A DNA stretch of 64,000 nt from Cupriavidus cauae (GCF_008632125.1 NZ_VWRN01000027.1:62001-126000), one strand, 5' to 3'; shown: positions 51,649-61,177, numbered from the stretch's first letter. Numbers and translations: made by a program. Notes: generated by a model from the letters alone, not told the origin.

Positions 51649-54543
51649 CTATTGACCGCCTTCAGGCGTGGCTGCCGCCTTGCCGGGGTCCCCGGCCCCG
51701 CCTGCGTCGGGCCAGGCACCGGCATAGACCTCGACAAAGCGGTCCGGGTCCAGATAGCGCCGGATCGCCGCATTGACCTGCTCGACCGTAGTCTGGTCGA
51801 TGCGGCGCTCCAGCTCTTCGGTGAACGCCATGGTCTGGCCGACGAACAGCTGATAGGCCAGCATCGAGACCAGCGCCTCGTCGCGGCTGCGGGTGACCAC
51901 CCCCTGCTGCCGCAGTCCGCTCCTGGCCTCGGCCAGTTCTTCCTCCGTCACGCCCTCGCGCAGGAAGCGCCGCAGCTCCCGCTGCACGCCGGCCTTGAGC
52001 CGCGGCAGGTTCTGCGGGGCAAAGGAGGCCTGGATGCCGAAGCGGCCGGCGGTATCCAGCGCGCCGATCCGCAGGTAGCTGGTGGCGCCATAGCTGATGC
52101 CCTCCTGCTGGCGCAGCCGGTCGGCCAGCCGGCTCTTCATCGAGCTGCCGCCGAAGATCCGGTTGGCGATCGCCAGCGCCGCATAGTCGGGATGGTCCAT
52201 CGTCATGCCGATCGGCAGCGCGGCGATGAAACTGGCATTGGCCTTGTGCGGCGTCGGCACGGCCAGGCTGGCCGGATGCAGCGGCAGGAAATCGCGCTCG
52301 ACGCGGGCGAACGGCATCGGCGCGCTCCAGTCGCCGAACAGCGCCTGCACCTGCTGCCGGGCGGCTTCGGCATCGAAGTCGCCCACCAGCGCGAACTGCG
52401 CATGGCTGGCGCCGTAGAAGCGCCGATGGAAGTCGCGCAGTTGCTCGAGCTGGACCGCCCGCAGCTCGGCGATCGATTCCTCCAGCGTGGGCACATAGCG
52501 CGGGTCGCCCTTCGGATAGGGATTGCCGTGCCGGCCCAGCACGACCGGAGCAAGCGCCTCGGGCTGCCGTACCTGGCTCTGGATGCCGGCGACCGCAGTG
52601 GTGCGCAGCACCTCGAATTCCGCGGCGGGCAGGGTCGGTTCGCGCAGCACATCGCGCAGCAGCGTCAGGACCTGCGGCAGATGTTCGCGCGGCGCCTGGA
52701 AGCTGACGGTGACGCGTTCGGCGTCGCCCGAAACCCCGACCGTCGTCCGCAGCGCCTCGAAGGCATCGATCAGCTGCTGCCGATCGCGTCCGCCGGCGCC
52801 GCGCATCAGCATGCCGGCGGTCAGCGTGCCCACCGCGTCCAGGCCGCGCAGGCTGTCGACATCGCCCATGCGCAGCACCAGTTGGCCGTGCACGCGCGCA
52901 CCGCGCGTGGGCTTGGGCAGCATCGCCATGACCATGCCGTTCGGCAGCGTCGCGCGCAGCGTATGCGCCTCGATATTGGCGGGGGTCGGCGCGAACGGTG
53001 CGACCGGCGCGTTGCCGGGCTTGCCGCGATAGCCGCGCGTCAGCTCGGCCAGGTCCGGCGCCGGCGGAATCGCGACGTAGCTCGGCACGTCGACCGGAAT
53101 GAACTGGCCCAGCGTGCGATTGGTGCGCTGCAGATAGTGGCGGGCGACGCGATTGACGTCGTCGACCGTTACCCGCTCGATCTGATCCCGCGTAATCAGC
53201 ATCAGCCGCCAATCGCCCTTGGCGATGGCTTCCGACAGCGCCACGCCGTAGCTGGCCGGGTCGTTCAGCATGCGTTCGTAGCCGTTGCGCGCGCGACGCT
53301 GCGCGCGGTCGAGTTCCTCCTGCGTGATCGGCTGGGCCGCGATGCCTTCCACCAGCTCAAGCAGTCCGGTGCGCGCCGGCTCCAGCGATTGCGCCTTGCC
53401 GACCTGCGCGAGGAACACCACGCTGCCCGGCTGCTTCAACGCTCGCAGAAAGCCCGTTTGCGACGCGGCCTTCTTCTGCTCCACCAGTCCGCGATACAGC
53501 CGGCCTCCCGGTATCGCGGTCAGGATATCGACCAGCAGCGTCATCGCCGCGGTATCCGGATGCGCGCCCGGGCCAATGTGGTATTGCGCGGCCACGACCT
53601 GGATATCGCCGGGCCGCTGCAGCAGGATCTCGCGTGGTCCTTCCTGCGGCGGCTCGACGGTGTACTGTTCCGCCAGCACGCGGTTGGGCCTGGGGATCGC
53701 GCCGAAATAGCGGCTCACGCTGGCCAGCGTGCGGGCTGGATCGAATTGCCCGGTGATCACCAGCACCGCGTTGTCGGGCTGGTAGTAACGACGATAGAAG
53801 GCCTGCAGCGCATCGATGCCCACGTGCTCGATATCGCTGCGCGCGCCGATCGGCGCCTTGCCGTAGTTGTGCCAGTGGTAGGCGCTTGCCGCCAATTGGC
53901 GAAGCAGCACGCCAGTCGGGCTGTTTTCCCCGCGCTCCAGCTCGTTGCGCACCACCGTCATCTCGCTGTCGAGCGCACTGCGCGAGATCGTGCTGTTGAC
54001 CATGCGGTCCGCTTCCATTCGCAGCAGCCAGTCCAGGTTTTCCTCGCTGGCGGCAAAGGTGGCGAAGTAATTGGTGCGATCGTGCGCGGTGGTGCCGTTG
54101 AACTGCATCCCCCGGCTCGCCATCTGCCGGCCGATCGCGCCATCGGGAACGCTCGGCGTGCCCTTGAACAGCAGATGCTCGAGCAGGTGGGCCATGCCGC
54201 TTTCGCCGTAGCTTTCGTGCCGGCTGCCGACCAGGTAGGTGATGTTGATCGTGGTGGTCGGCTGCGCCGCATCCGGGGCGAGCAGCACGCGCAGTCCGTT
54301 GGGCAGGCGGTACTCGGAGATGCCTTCGGCGGTGGCGACCGGCGTGGGCAACGCCGGCGCCGCCTCGCCGGCTGATGCGGGCGGCGGCACGCCCGCCGTT
54401 TCCACCGACGCAGGCGCGGCATGCGCCACGCCAGGGCCGCAGAACGCGGCGCCAAGTCCCGCGGTAAGCACGGCGCTCAGGACGGCGCCAAGGACCCTGA
54501 TCGGGATGGCGGACAGGACCGGGCCGGCAGCGCTGCAACGCAT
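51649..54543 (-). CDS. M16-family metallopeptidase (two-domain, exported)
   Basis: A 964-residue insulinase-family peptidase. A signal peptide lies within residues 1-40 (ending GVAHAAP). The first M16 unit has the inverted zinc motif HLLEH in [13 protein letters not shown] and the third ligand E in [10 protein letters not shown]. The second M16 unit lacks HxxEH (it reads [10 protein letters not shown]) and serves as the inactive partner half. This is the fused form of the alpha/beta processing-peptidase-like pair, acting in the periplasm. ATG 54543 is preferred; the upstream frame is made of a 14-bp tandem array. Confidence 0.92.
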   Translation of the reverse strand: MRCSAAGPVLSAIPIRVLGAVLSAVLTAGLGAAFCGPGVAHAAPASVETAGVPPPASAGEAAPALPTPVATAEGISEYRLPNGLRVLLAPDAAQPTTTINITYLVGSRHESYGESGMAHLLEHLLFKGTPSVPDGAIGRQMASRGMQFNGTTAHDRTNYFATFAASEENLDWLLRMEADRMVNSTISRSALDSEMTVVRNELERGENSPTGVLLRQLAASAYHWHNYGKAPIGARSDIEHVGIDALQAFYRRYYQPDNAVLVITGQFDPARTLASVSRYFGAIPRPNRVLAEQYTVEPPQEGPREILLQRPGDIQVVAAQYHIGPGAHPDTAAMTLLVDILTAIPGGRLYRGLVEQKKAASQTGFLRALKQPGSVVFLAQVGKAQSLEPARTGLLELVEGIAAQPITQEELDRAQRRARNGYERMLNDPASYGVALSEAIAKGDWRLMLITRDQIERVTVDDVNRVARHYLQRTNRTLGQFIPVDVPSYVAIPPAPDLAELTRGYRGKPGNAPVAPFAPTPANIEAHTLRATLPNGMVMAMLPKPTRGARVHGQLVLRMGDVDSLRGLDAVGTLTAGMLMRGAGGRDRQQLIDAFEALRTTVGVSGDAERVTVSFQAPREHLPQVLTLLRDVLREPTLPAAEFEVLRTTAVAGIQSQVRQPEALAPVVLGRHGNPYPKGDPRYVPTLEESIAELRAVQLEQLRDFHRRFYGASHAQFALVGDFDAEAARQQVQALFGDWSAPMPFARVERDFLPLHPASLAVPTPHKANASFIAALPIGMTMDHPDYAALAIANRIFGGSSMKSRLADRLRQQEGISYGATSYLRIGALDTAGRFGIQASFAPQNLPRLKAGVQRELRRFLREGVTEEELAEARSGLRQQGVVTRSRDEALVSMLAYQLFVGQTMAFTEELERRIDQTTVEQVNAAIRRYLDPDRFVEVYAGAWPDAGGAGDPGKAAATPEGGQ

Positions 54544-54586
54544 GGGATCTCCGTGGTGGATCAGACAGACAGGTGGACGCGCCTTT

Positions 54587-54652
54587 GGGTGCCCACCTTC
54601 GGGTGCCCGCCTTCGGGTGCCCGCCTTCGGGTGCCCGCCTTCGGGTGCCCCT
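54587..54652. repeat. 14-bp tandem repeat, about 4.7 copies
   Basis: GGGTGCCCGCCTTC occurs three times exactly (54601-54642), preceded by GGGTGCCCACCTTC and followed by a partial variant. It lies about 45 bases upstream of the M16 start, in its untranslated leader or promoter. Confidence 0.95.
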
Positions 54653-54657
54653 TCCGC

Positions 54658-54683
54658 GGCGCGCATCGCATCGGATGCGCGCC
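54658..54683. repeat. 10-bp perfect inverted repeat
   Basis: GGCGCGCATC and GATGCGCGCC around a six-base loop, between the phoD stop and the M16 start, both leftward. The stem is strong but no T-tract follows, so it may be a Rho-assisted terminator or an mRNA-stabilising end. Confidence 0.7.
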
Positions 54684-54778
54684 GTCACTGATCGTACCAA
54701 ACCCCATGCCTCAGCGCGGTGGCCAGCGGGGGCCGGCGGCGGCCGGCGGGGCGCCGGCCTGCCGCGCCGCGATCCCCC

Positions 54779-56785
54779 TCAGACCACGTTCACCACCGCC
54801 GAACCCGCCGGCACCTCGACCGTGGTGACGCGCGCCGTCGCCGGCTGCGGCGGCGCATTGCCGTCGACCAAGCCCTTCATGATATGGAAGGCGCAGTTCA
54901 GCTTGTCCGGCGTCAACGTGACGATCGCATAGCCGGTGACATTGGTCTCCGCGTACCGCATCCACGGATTGAAATGCTGCAGCGTGCGATTGAGGGTATT
55001 GACGACCGCGCCGCTGACCTCCTCGTAGATCAACGCCTTGATCTCGGCAAAGCGCGGGTCGTTGTCGACCACGCTCTTGTACGTGCTCATCAGCGTATTG
55101 CTCGACAGCCCTGCCCCGACCAGGTCGACCATCACCGGCGTCGGCGTGGCCGCATCGAAGTCGTCCATCACCACGCCGGCAAAGAAGGCGTGGATATCTC
55201 CGGTCAGCGCCACCACATTGCGGACGTTGTTCGTCTTCAGGAAGGCCATCAGGTTCCGACGTTCCGCGTCGTAGCCATCCCACTGGTCCGCGTTCAAGAC
55301 ATAGGTGGCCAGCAGCGAGGCCGGTGGCAGGCGGCTGTCCAGCGTCGGCTTGATATTGGCGTCGAAGGTCGCGCTGTCGATGCCGGCCTGCGTGGACAGC
55401 AGTTGCCGCAGATTGGTGTAGGCGACGTTGTTCGGATAGGTCCCGGACGATAGCGCGGCGCGCAGGTCCGCGGTCAACGCCGTTTCCATCTGGTCGCGCA
55501 GCGGCGTCAGCGCCGTATTGCTTGCGATCAGCCGCAACACCATCAGCTCCGCGATGGCTTCGGTCAGATCGATCTGCATGCGCAGCAGCGAAACCTGGTT
55601 GCCCCACAGCTTCCACGTCGTCGCCGCACCGCCCACACGGTCCTGCCACCACGCGCGCTGCGCATCGCCCAGCATCGATACCTGCGTCAGCGCACCGCCG
55701 GCCGCGGCGATCTTGGCGTCCTCTGCCGCCTTCAGCGCATCGCGCCGGATGAAGAAGCGGCTGCCGACATCGCCGCCGGCATTGGCCTCGGAAATCAGAT
55801 GGTCGGCGCGATACAGCCGCTCGTCCGTCATCAGCAGCGTCGCCAGATTGCCGAACGTGAACGCGCGATAGATCTGGATGTTCTGGAACGAGGGGTTGTT
55901 CAGGTCCAGCGTGACATCGGCGGGCAGGTACTCGAACCAGGCCTGGTTGGCGCTGCGCCGCCGCGCGGTCTGCGGCGACTGGTCGTCGTCGGCATCGTAG
56001 CTCTGGCGGTCCTGCCAGCAGTCGTCGGAGAACTCGTGGTCGTCCCAGATCGCGATCATCGGGAAGCGCGCATGCAGCGCCTGCAGGCGCGCGTCGCTGC
56101 GATAGGCCTTGTACAGATAGCGGTAGTCCTCCAGCGTGGTCGCGTAGCGGAAGCCGCTCGGCAGCGTCGTGCCGTCGGGCAGCGACAGCGGCGTATGGCG
56201 GCTTTCGACCAGATTGACCGGCGCGCCGTCGGCCACGGCCTCGTAGATGTAGTCGCCTGTGTGCACGATGAAATCGAGGTCCTGCTGGGCAAGCTCCTCC
56301 ATGCCGGCCCAGTGGTTGATGCTCCAGTCCTGACAGCTGACGAAGGCGAACTTCAGCTGCGACAGCGGCGTGCCGGCCGCGGGCGCGGTGCGGGTGCGCC
56401 CGACCGGGCTGAAGCGGCTGCCCACGCGGAAACGGTAGTAGTAGGTGGTGGCGGCGCTCAGGCCGGTGACCTTGGTGCGCAGCGTGTAGTCCCACTCGGG
56501 CAAGGCGCGCAGAAGGTCATTGACGACCAGCGTGGAAAAGTCCTCCTGGGTCGACACCTGCAGGCGCACATTGACGTGGCGCCTGCCGTTGTCGCCTTCG
56601 ACGCGTGTCCACAACACGACGCTGTCGGGACGAGGATCGCCGGAGGCGACCCCGTGGCGGAAGTCGAACAGGTCGGGTTCGGGCGGATCGGGATTGTCAT
56701 CGCCACCGCCGCAGCCGGCCAACCCTGTGGTGGCGACCGAGACGGTGATGAAGCTTCCCCATTTCAAGAACTGGCGGCGATCCAT
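54779..56785 (-). CDS. PhoD-like alkaline phosphatase, Tat-exported
   Basis: A 668-residue phosphodiesterase/phosphatase of the PhoD family. The N-terminus carries a twin-arginine motif (DRRQFLKWGSF) and a lipobox-like LAGC, then a Fe(3+)/Ca(2+) metallophosphatase domain with GVASGDPRPDSVVLWTRV, HTGDYIYE, IWDDHEFSDD and LTGDIHAFF. Releases phosphate from organic esters in the periplasm after folded export. Phosphate-starvation control is usual for the family, but no clear Pho box is seen. Divergent from a hydrolase gene. Confidence 0.93.
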   Translation of the reverse strand: MDRRQFLKWGSFITVSVATTGLAGCGGGDDNPDPPEPDLFDFRHGVASGDPRPDSVVLWTRVEGDNGRRHVNVRLQVSTQEDFSTLVVNDLLRALPEWDYTLRTKVTGLSAATTYYYRFRVGSRFSPVGRTRTAPAAGTPLSQLKFAFVSCQDWSINHWAGMEELAQQDLDFIVHTGDYIYEAVADGAPVNLVESRHTPLSLPDGTTLPSGFRYATTLEDYRYLYKAYRSDARLQALHARFPMIAIWDDHEFSDDCWQDRQSYDADDDQSPQTARRRSANQAWFEYLPADVTLDLNNPSFQNIQIYRAFTFGNLATLLMTDERLYRADHLISEANAGGDVGSRFFIRRDALKAAEDAKIAAAGGALTQVSMLGDAQRAWWQDRVGGAATTWKLWGNQVSLLRMQIDLTEAIAELMVLRLIASNTALTPLRDQMETALTADLRAALSSGTYPNNVAYTNLRQLLSTQAGIDSATFDANIKPTLDSRLPPASLLATYVLNADQWDGYDAERRNLMAFLKTNNVRNVVALTGDIHAFFAGVVMDDFDAATPTPVMVDLVGAGLSSNTLMSTYKSVVDNDPRFAEIKALIYEEVSGAVVNTLNRTLQHFNPWMRYAETNVTGYAIVTLTPDKLNCAFHIMKGLVDGNAPPQPATARVTTVEVPAGSAVVNVV

Positions 56786-56858
56786 GTTGTTCTCCTTGTC
56801 AGGACAGGGACAGGTGAGGGGACACAGGCAGCATAGGAAATCGATCCGCCGATCGCGA

Positions 56859-56871
56859 GGGGGTGACCCCC
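56859..56871. promoter_or_regulatory. 13-bp perfect palindrome GGGGGT-G-ACCCCC
   Basis: Centred in the 210-base gap between divergent phoD and the hydrolase gene, flanked by further partial symmetry (ATCGCGA...GATGCG). Could be a shared operator. Also compatible with a chance GC palindrome. Confidence 0.35.
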
Positions 56872-56995
56872 GATGCGGATGCGATGCCGCGACGCACAGG
56901 TCCGCACCATTGGGGTACTGCCGGCAATTGCCGCTATCCGCCCGTGTTCGGCAGCGATTTGCCGCACAGGGGCGAATTCGTATAAGGTGCGCCTC

Positions 56996-58063
56996 ATGGA
57001 TGAACAGAAACGCAACCCGAACCGCAATGCGAATCGCAATGTGAATCACCACGCGAATCACCACGCGAACCGCAGCTTGTTCCGGCAGGTCCTGATGCAC
57101 CTGCCCTGCAAGACCATCGGCGCCGCCGCCGTGCTGACGGCAGCCGGCTTTCTCAGCTACTGGACCTACCTCGGCATCAATCAGGGCCGCCTGCTGTTCG
57201 ACGCGAGGCGGCGCCCGCCGCGCGAACTGCCGGAAGGCATCACCGCCTATTCGCACACCATCCCCGGCGGGATGCTGCGCGGCTACGTGTATCGCGGCGA
57301 TGCGCACTGCGCCGTCACCGATCTGTTGTTCTATTTGCCAGGTCGCGGGGAAGACGTGCTCGAGACCATGCAATTTCTACATTGGCTGCCGCCCGAAGTC
57401 GGCTTCGCCACGTTCGACTATCGGGGCCTCGGCCATTCCGACGGGAGCCCGTCGGAGGCGGCGGCCGTCGCCGATGCCAGCCAGTTCCTGCTGCATCTGC
57501 GGCGCGTGCTGCCGGGCACGCGGGTCCACGTGGTCGGCCGCAGCCTGGGCACGGGGGTCGCGATCCAGCTGGCCGATCTGCAGGACTTCGAGAGCCTGCA
57601 ATTGATCACGCCCTACGATTCGCTGCTGGAACTGGTGCGCAAGCGGTTTCCGCTGGTGCCGCTGCGCCAGCTGATGCGTCATCACTTCGATTCGATCTCG
57701 CACTGCAAGAAGGTGGTGCAGCGGACCAAGGTGCTGCTCGCCGAGGTCGACGACGTCGTCCCGCATGCATGCTCCGAGCGCCTGATGGCGGCGTGGCCGG
57801 GGCCGGTGGCGGTGGAGACCATTCCCGGCAGCAATCATTCGGACATCATCGCGCACCAGAGCACGTGGCAGGCACTGAGCGACTTCGCGCTGCTGTTCGC
57901 GCGCCGGCCGGACCTGGACGCGCATGGCAATCGTCTTGACGAGACGCCCACGCCGGCCCCGGCACCGGACGAGCGCGTCGCTGCCAACGATACGGGCGGC
58001 GGCCAGGAGCCTCCGGGCTTGCCGGTCGCCGCCGCGCCGCTGCGTACCGACGGCGCGAGCTGA
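56996..58063 (+). CDS. Membrane-anchored alpha/beta hydrolase
   Basis: A 355-residue serine hydrolase. The N-terminal 25 residues are an Asn/His/Arg repeat (NPNRNANRNVNHHANHHANR), then one transmembrane helix (about 38-60), the fold with the elbow GRSLGTG, acid D in AEVDDVVPHA and histidine in PGSNHSDII, and a Pro/Ala-rich tail. The catalytic part resembles that of the hydrolase at 6303-7154. The basic repeat before the helix favours the N-terminus staying in the cytoplasm, putting the enzyme in the periplasm. Substrate unknown. Confidence 0.85.
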   Translation: MDEQKRNPNRNANRNVNHHANHHANRSLFRQVLMHLPCKTIGAAAVLTAAGFLSYWTYLGINQGRLLFDARRRPPRELPEGITAYSHTIPGGMLRGYVYRGDAHCAVTDLLFYLPGRGEDVLETMQFLHWLPPEVGFATFDYRGLGHSDGSPSEAAAVADASQFLLHLRRVLPGTRVHVVGRSLGTGVAIQLADLQDFESLQLITPYDSLLELVRKRFPLVPLRQLMRHHFDSISHCKKVVQRTKVLLAEVDDVVPHACSERLMAAWPGPVAVETIPGSNHSDIIAHQSTWQALSDFALLFARRPDLDAHGNRLDETPTPAPAPDERVAANDTGGGQEPPGLPVAAAPLRTDGAS

Positions 58064-58444
58064 GGCGCGCGCTGCCGGCGCGCACCGGCCCTGCCCCGTG
58101 CCTCGTCGCATGGCATGGGCCAGCCGCCTGCCGCTCATTTCGACAGGTAGATCACGATCGCGATCAGCCCGATCGCGGCGAGGGTCAGCAACACGAAGGT
58201 GAGCACGGCGCCACGCTGTCAGTCGTTTTCCCCGGAGTATTCCGCAGGACACCGGTCAGCGGCGTCGGAGGGCCGCTGATTACGGCAAGGATTCGTCCTA
58301 CAAGCAAGGCCAAGCTTGCTTTCGTCCGGCGTTCGTCGGCTTTCGTCCGGAAGGCCCCCGGCGCAACGTTATGCGTATTCGGCATGACCCCGCGCAAGCC
58401 GCTGTGGAACAATGCTTCATCCTGTTCTCCACGCATCCAACACC
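58064..58444. other. 381-base intergenic region
   Basis: Contains a possible 23-codon membrane-peptide gene (58135-58206, minus), a CAGCGGC/GCCGCTG inverted repeat at 58257-58278 without T-tract, and the promoter of the aminotransferase. Otherwise nothing recognised. Confidence 0.5.
58135..58206 (-). CDS. Possible small membrane peptide (23 residues)
   Basis: From a GTG at 58206 the minus strand reads (M)LTFVLLTLAAIGLIAIVIYLSK and stops: a single perfect transmembrane helix of about 19 residues with a polar-basic end. No Shine-Dalgarno is seen and an in-frame stop is just upstream. The composition is strongly non-random for this GC-rich DNA, where hydrophobic runs by chance are less common in this frame. 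Could equally be a chance frame opposite nothing; no gene overlaps it. Confidence 0.3.
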   Translation of the reverse strand: MLTFVLLTLAAIGLIAIVIYLSK

Positions 58445-59299
58445 ATGACTTCCAGCTCCGACGCCATCGTTTATCTGAACGGCGAATTGACGCCGCTGTC
58501 CGAGGCGCGCATCCCCGTGCTCGACCGCGGCTTTATTTTTGGCGACGGCGTCTACGAGGTGATCCCGGTCTATGCCGGCAAGCCGTTCCGCGCGGCACAG
58601 CATCTGGCCCGGCTCGCGCGCAGCCTCGATGCGATCGGTATTCCGAATCCGCATGACGAGGGCCAATGGACGGCGCTGATCGCGCGCGTGATGCAGGCCA
58701 ATCCGATGCCGGACCAGATGATCTATATCCAGGTCACGCGCGGCGTCGCCAAGCGCATGCACGCCTTCCCGAAGGAAGTCACGCCGACCGTCTTCATCAT
58801 GACCAATCCGATGTCGCTGCCGCCGGCCGCCGCGACCGAGCGCGGGGTGGCCTGCGTCACGATGGAGGACAAGCGCTGGCTGCACTGCCAGATCAAGTCG
58901 ACCTCGCTGCTGGGCAATGTGCTGGCTGCGCAGAATGCGGCCGAGCATGGCGTGACCGAGGCCATCCAGTTCCGCGACGGCATGCTGACCGAGGCCTCGG
59001 CGTCCAACGTCTGGGTCGTCAAGAATGGCGTCGTCGCGGCGCCGCCCAAGGACAATCTGATCCTCGAAGGGATCCGCTATGGCCTGATCGAAGAGCTGTG
59101 CGCCCGCTTCGAGATTCCGCTGGTCTCCCGCCCGGTCACCCGCGACGAGGTGTTCGCCGCCGACGAAGTCCTGCTGTCGTCGGCCAGCAAGGAGATCCTT
59201 CCGGTGGTGACGATCGACGGCCAAACAATCGGCAAGGGCGTGCCGGGACCGGTGTTCCAGCGCCTGTACAGGGCCTATCAGGAGGCCAAGACGGCCTGA
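58445..59299 (+). CDS. PLP-dependent class IV aminotransferase (D-amino-acid aminotransferase type)
   Basis: A 284-residue fold-type IV aminotransferase. The PLP lysine is K151 in QIKSTSLLGNVLA and the ring-nitrogen glutamate E183 in GMLTEASASNVW. DRGFIFGDGVYEVI (27-40) is typical of D-alanine/branched-chain members. TSLLGNVLAAQ fits D-amino-acid aminotransferase better than IlvE, which has different specificity loops. It would link D-alanine and D-glutamate pools. ATG 58445 starts MTSSSDAIVYLNG. A terminator follows at 59353-59387. Confidence 0.9.
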   Translation: MTSSSDAIVYLNGELTPLSEARIPVLDRGFIFGDGVYEVIPVYAGKPFRAAQHLARLARSLDAIGIPNPHDEGQWTALIARVMQANPMPDQMIYIQVTRGVAKRMHAFPKEVTPTVFIMTNPMSLPPAAATERGVACVTMEDKRWLHCQIKSTSLLGNVLAAQNAAEHGVTEAIQFRDGMLTEASASNVWVVKNGVVAAPPKDNLILEGIRYGLIEELCARFEIPLVSRPVTRDEVFAADEVLLSSASKEILPVVTIDGQTIGKGVPGPVFQRLYRAYQEAKTA

Positions 59300-59352
59300 A
59301 GCCGATTCGACGGAGGGAGCTGGCGGCGTGCCGGCTCCCACCCCACCGTGCC

Positions 59353-59387
59353 AAAGCCGCCGGCGGCGATGCGCCCCGGCGGCTTTT
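59353..59387 (+). terminator. Intrinsic terminator between convergent genes
   Basis: AAAGCCGCC (59353-59361) and GGCGGCTTT (59378-59386) with a 16-base loop, ending in TTTT. It terminates the rightward aminotransferase; the A/T ends make it usable by the leftward XRE transcript too. Confidence 0.8.
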
Positions 59388-59400
59388 CCATTGCGGCTGC

Positions 59401-59448
59401 GGTTCTTGCTCCGGTTCTTGCTCCGGTTCTTGCTCCGGTTCTTGCTCC
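59401..59448. repeat. 12-bp perfect tandem repeat, 4 copies
   Basis: GGTTCTTGCTCC repeated four times without error, followed by GGCTGTTACTTC in which the stop codon of the XRE-cupin gene (59454-59456) lies. The array sits immediately 3' of that gene. Confidence 0.97.
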
Positions 59449-59453
59449 GGCTG

Positions 59454-60005
59454 TTACTTCGCCGTGGTAACCAGCACCTCGGCCTGCGCCCGCCCTGCCG
59501 TGCGAATGCGGTGCGGCAGATCGGCATCGAAGTACAGCGAATCGCCGATCGACAACGCGATCGTTTCCTCTCCGAGCATCACCTCGACCTGGCCCTTCAG
59601 CACGAACAGGAACTCCTCGCCGCTGTGCGCGGAGCGCGCTTCGTCGGGAAACTCCCGCGGCGGATACATGATGAAGGGCTCCATCGCCTTGACCTTGCGC
59701 TGCGCGGCAATCGCCTCGTAACGATAGGTCCCCTCGCGTTCCGAGGGTAACAGCGGCTCGCGCTCGCCGGCGCGCGAGATGCACACGACTTCGTGCGCGC
59801 TGTCGCGGGCATCGCCCAGCAGTTGCCCCGTTCCCATGCCGTAGGCATCGGCGATCTTCAGGATCGTGGCGATCGATGGCGAACTGAGCCCCCGCTCGAG
59901 CTTGGACAGATAGCTGCGCGTCAGGCCGGTCTGCTCGGCCAGCGTTTCCAGCGAAAAGCCGCGTTGGCGGCGGAGGGTGCGGAGGCGATGCGCCAGATTG
60001 ACCAT
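59454..60005 (-). CDS. XRE-family regulator with cupin domain
   Basis: A 183-residue regulator: helix-turn-helix (LAHRLRTLRRQRGFSLETLAEQTGLTRSYLSKLERG, residues 4-40) and a C-terminal cupin-2 barrel (about 110-180) with the usual AHSGEEFLFVLKGQVEV ligand-binding strands. It senses a small molecule and represses or activates the divergent Bug receptor/aldolase genes, with nested palindromes in the gap. A TATAAT on the minus strand (60035-60040) is a likely -10 for this gene. Confidence 0.92.
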   Translation of the reverse strand: MVNLAHRLRTLRRQRGFSLETLAEQTGLTRSYLSKLERGLSSPSIATILKIADAYGMGTGQLLGDARDSAHEVVCISRAGEREPLLPSEREGTYRYEAIAAQRKVKAMEPFIMYPPREFPDEARSAHSGEEFLFVLKGQVEVMLGEETIALSIGDSLYFDADLPHRIRTAGRAQAEVLVTTAK

Positions 60006-60060
60006 GACGAGGCGGTAGCGAAAGCGACCGCGGCATTATATCGACGCTCCGGGTACAACA

Positions 60061-60103
60061 TGTCCTACTTGACACAACACATTCCATAGGACACATTGTG
60101 TCA
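60061..60103. promoter_or_regulatory. Two interlocked inverted repeats (operator) between XRE and Bug genes
   Basis: TGTCCTA (60061-60067)/TAGGACA (60087-60093) and TGACACAA (60070-60077)/TTGTGTCA (60096-60103), both perfect and offset by 9-10 bases (one helical turn). A third TGACACA occurs at 60118-60124. TTGACA at 60069-60074 inside the array is a possible -35 for the rightward operon. The arrangement suggests a regulator binding four half-sites. Binding by the XRE-cupin protein is inferred. Confidence 0.7.
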
Positions 60104-60140
60104 TGCCGGCAATCACATGACACACAACGGAGAGTTCCAG

Positions 60141-61118
60141 ATGAAAGCGCCCCGATGGATGATGGCGGTGGCCGGCTGTTGCCTGCTGACCGCCAATGCC
60201 TTATCCGCAGAGCCGTTCCCCGCCAAGCCGATCCGGCTGGTGGTGCCCTTTGGCGCCGGCGGCATCACCGACAACATCGCCCGCCTGGTCGGGCAGGAAT
60301 GGTCCGGCGCGCTGGGCCAGACCGTGCTGATCGAGAACCGGCCTGGGGCCGGCGGCCTGATCGCCGCGCAGGCGGCCGCCAAGGCGGCGCCCGACGGCTA
60401 TACGGTGTTCATGGGCACGGTGGGCACGCAGATCGTCAATCCGCTGATCTACCCAGCCGGCAAGCTGCCCTACTCGCCGGACAGCCAGTTCACGCCGCTG
60501 GGCATGGTGTCGAAGTCGCCCTTCATGCTGGCGGTGGCCGCCAGCGTGCCCGCGCGCGACCTCAACGAATTCCTCGCCTATGCGCGCAGCCATCCGGACC
60601 GGCTCGACTACGGATCGGCGGGCAGCGCCAGCGCGCCGCACATGAGCATGGAACTGTTCAAGCTGCTGAGCGGGACAAAGATCAATCACGTGCCGTACAA
60701 GAGCGGCGCGGAAGCCGTCAATGCCGCCATCGGCGGCCATGTCGCCGCGGTGATCGACGCCGTGCCGGTGGTGATGCCGCAGGTCAAGGCCGGCAAGCTG
60801 CGCGCGCTGGCGATCGCCAACGGCACGCGCTCCAGCGCCGCTCCCACGGTGCCCACGAGCCAGGAAGCCGGCTTGCCATCGTTCGAGACCAGTTCATGGA
60901 ATGCGCTGTACGTCCCGGCCGGCACGCCGCCGGCAGTCGTCGACAGACTGGCCACGACGCTGCGGACCACGCTGGCGCGCCCGGGCTTGCGCAGCCGGCT
61001 CGCGGCGCAAGGCAGCGAGGCGCTGGCCGGCACCCAACAGGAATACGCCGCGACGATGGCCGCCGAAAAGAAGAAGTGGGCGGCGGTGGTCGAAGCGGCA
61101 AAGATCAAGGCCGAGTAA
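60141..61118 (+). CDS. Bug-type (TctC) periplasmic solute-binding receptor
   Basis: A 325-residue periplasmic receptor of the Bug family: signal peptide ending ALSAEP, then FPAKPIRLVVPFGAGGITDNIAR and ENRPGAGGLIAA, the two ligand-pocket motifs of the family. It binds a carboxylate or related small acid. No TctA/TctB membrane genes are visible, so it is an orphan receptor, as is common in this group. GGAGAG precedes ATG 60141. The downstream class II aldolase gene is probably co-transcribed, linking uptake or sensing to catabolism. Confidence 0.93.
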   Translation: MKAPRWMMAVAGCCLLTANALSAEPFPAKPIRLVVPFGAGGITDNIARLVGQEWSGALGQTVLIENRPGAGGLIAAQAAAKAAPDGYTVFMGTVGTQIVNPLIYPAGKLPYSPDSQFTPLGMVSKSPFMLAVAASVPARDLNEFLAYARSHPDRLDYGSAGSASAPHMSMELFKLLSGTKINHVPYKSGAEAVNAAIGGHVAAVIDAVPVVMPQVKAGKLRALAIANGTRSSAAPTVPTSQEAGLPSFETSSWNALYVPAGTPPAVVDRLATTLRTTLARPGLRSRLAAQGSEALAGTQQEYAATMAAEKKKWAAVVEAAKIKAE

Positions 61119-61121
61119 GGG

Positions 61122-61149
61122 CGACCGCAACCGGACGACCGCAACCGGC
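61122..61149. repeat. 14-bp tandem duplication after the Bug stop codon
   Basis: CGACCGCAACCGGA and CGACCGCAACCGGC in tandem, starting 4 bases after the stop codon of the Bug gene and ending 28 bases before the next start. Confidence 0.85.
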
Positions 61150-61177
61150 CCCTCGACATCCCAACGGAGCATCCAAC

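Noticed and set aside
51600..51660. OxyR box upstream of the peroxiredoxin-glutaredoxin gene
   Set aside because: One ATAG quarter-site is good (within ATAGCTAT), but the following quarter-sites at the required 7-base spacing do not match well, so it is not called.
51652..54375. A 907-codon open frame on the plus strand
   Set aside because: Antisense to the M16 peptidase; low-complexity Arg/Gln/His composition and no family motif.
54711..56495. A 594-codon minus-strand frame overlapping phoD
   Set aside because: Out of frame with the Tat signal and metallophosphatase motifs; low-complexity.
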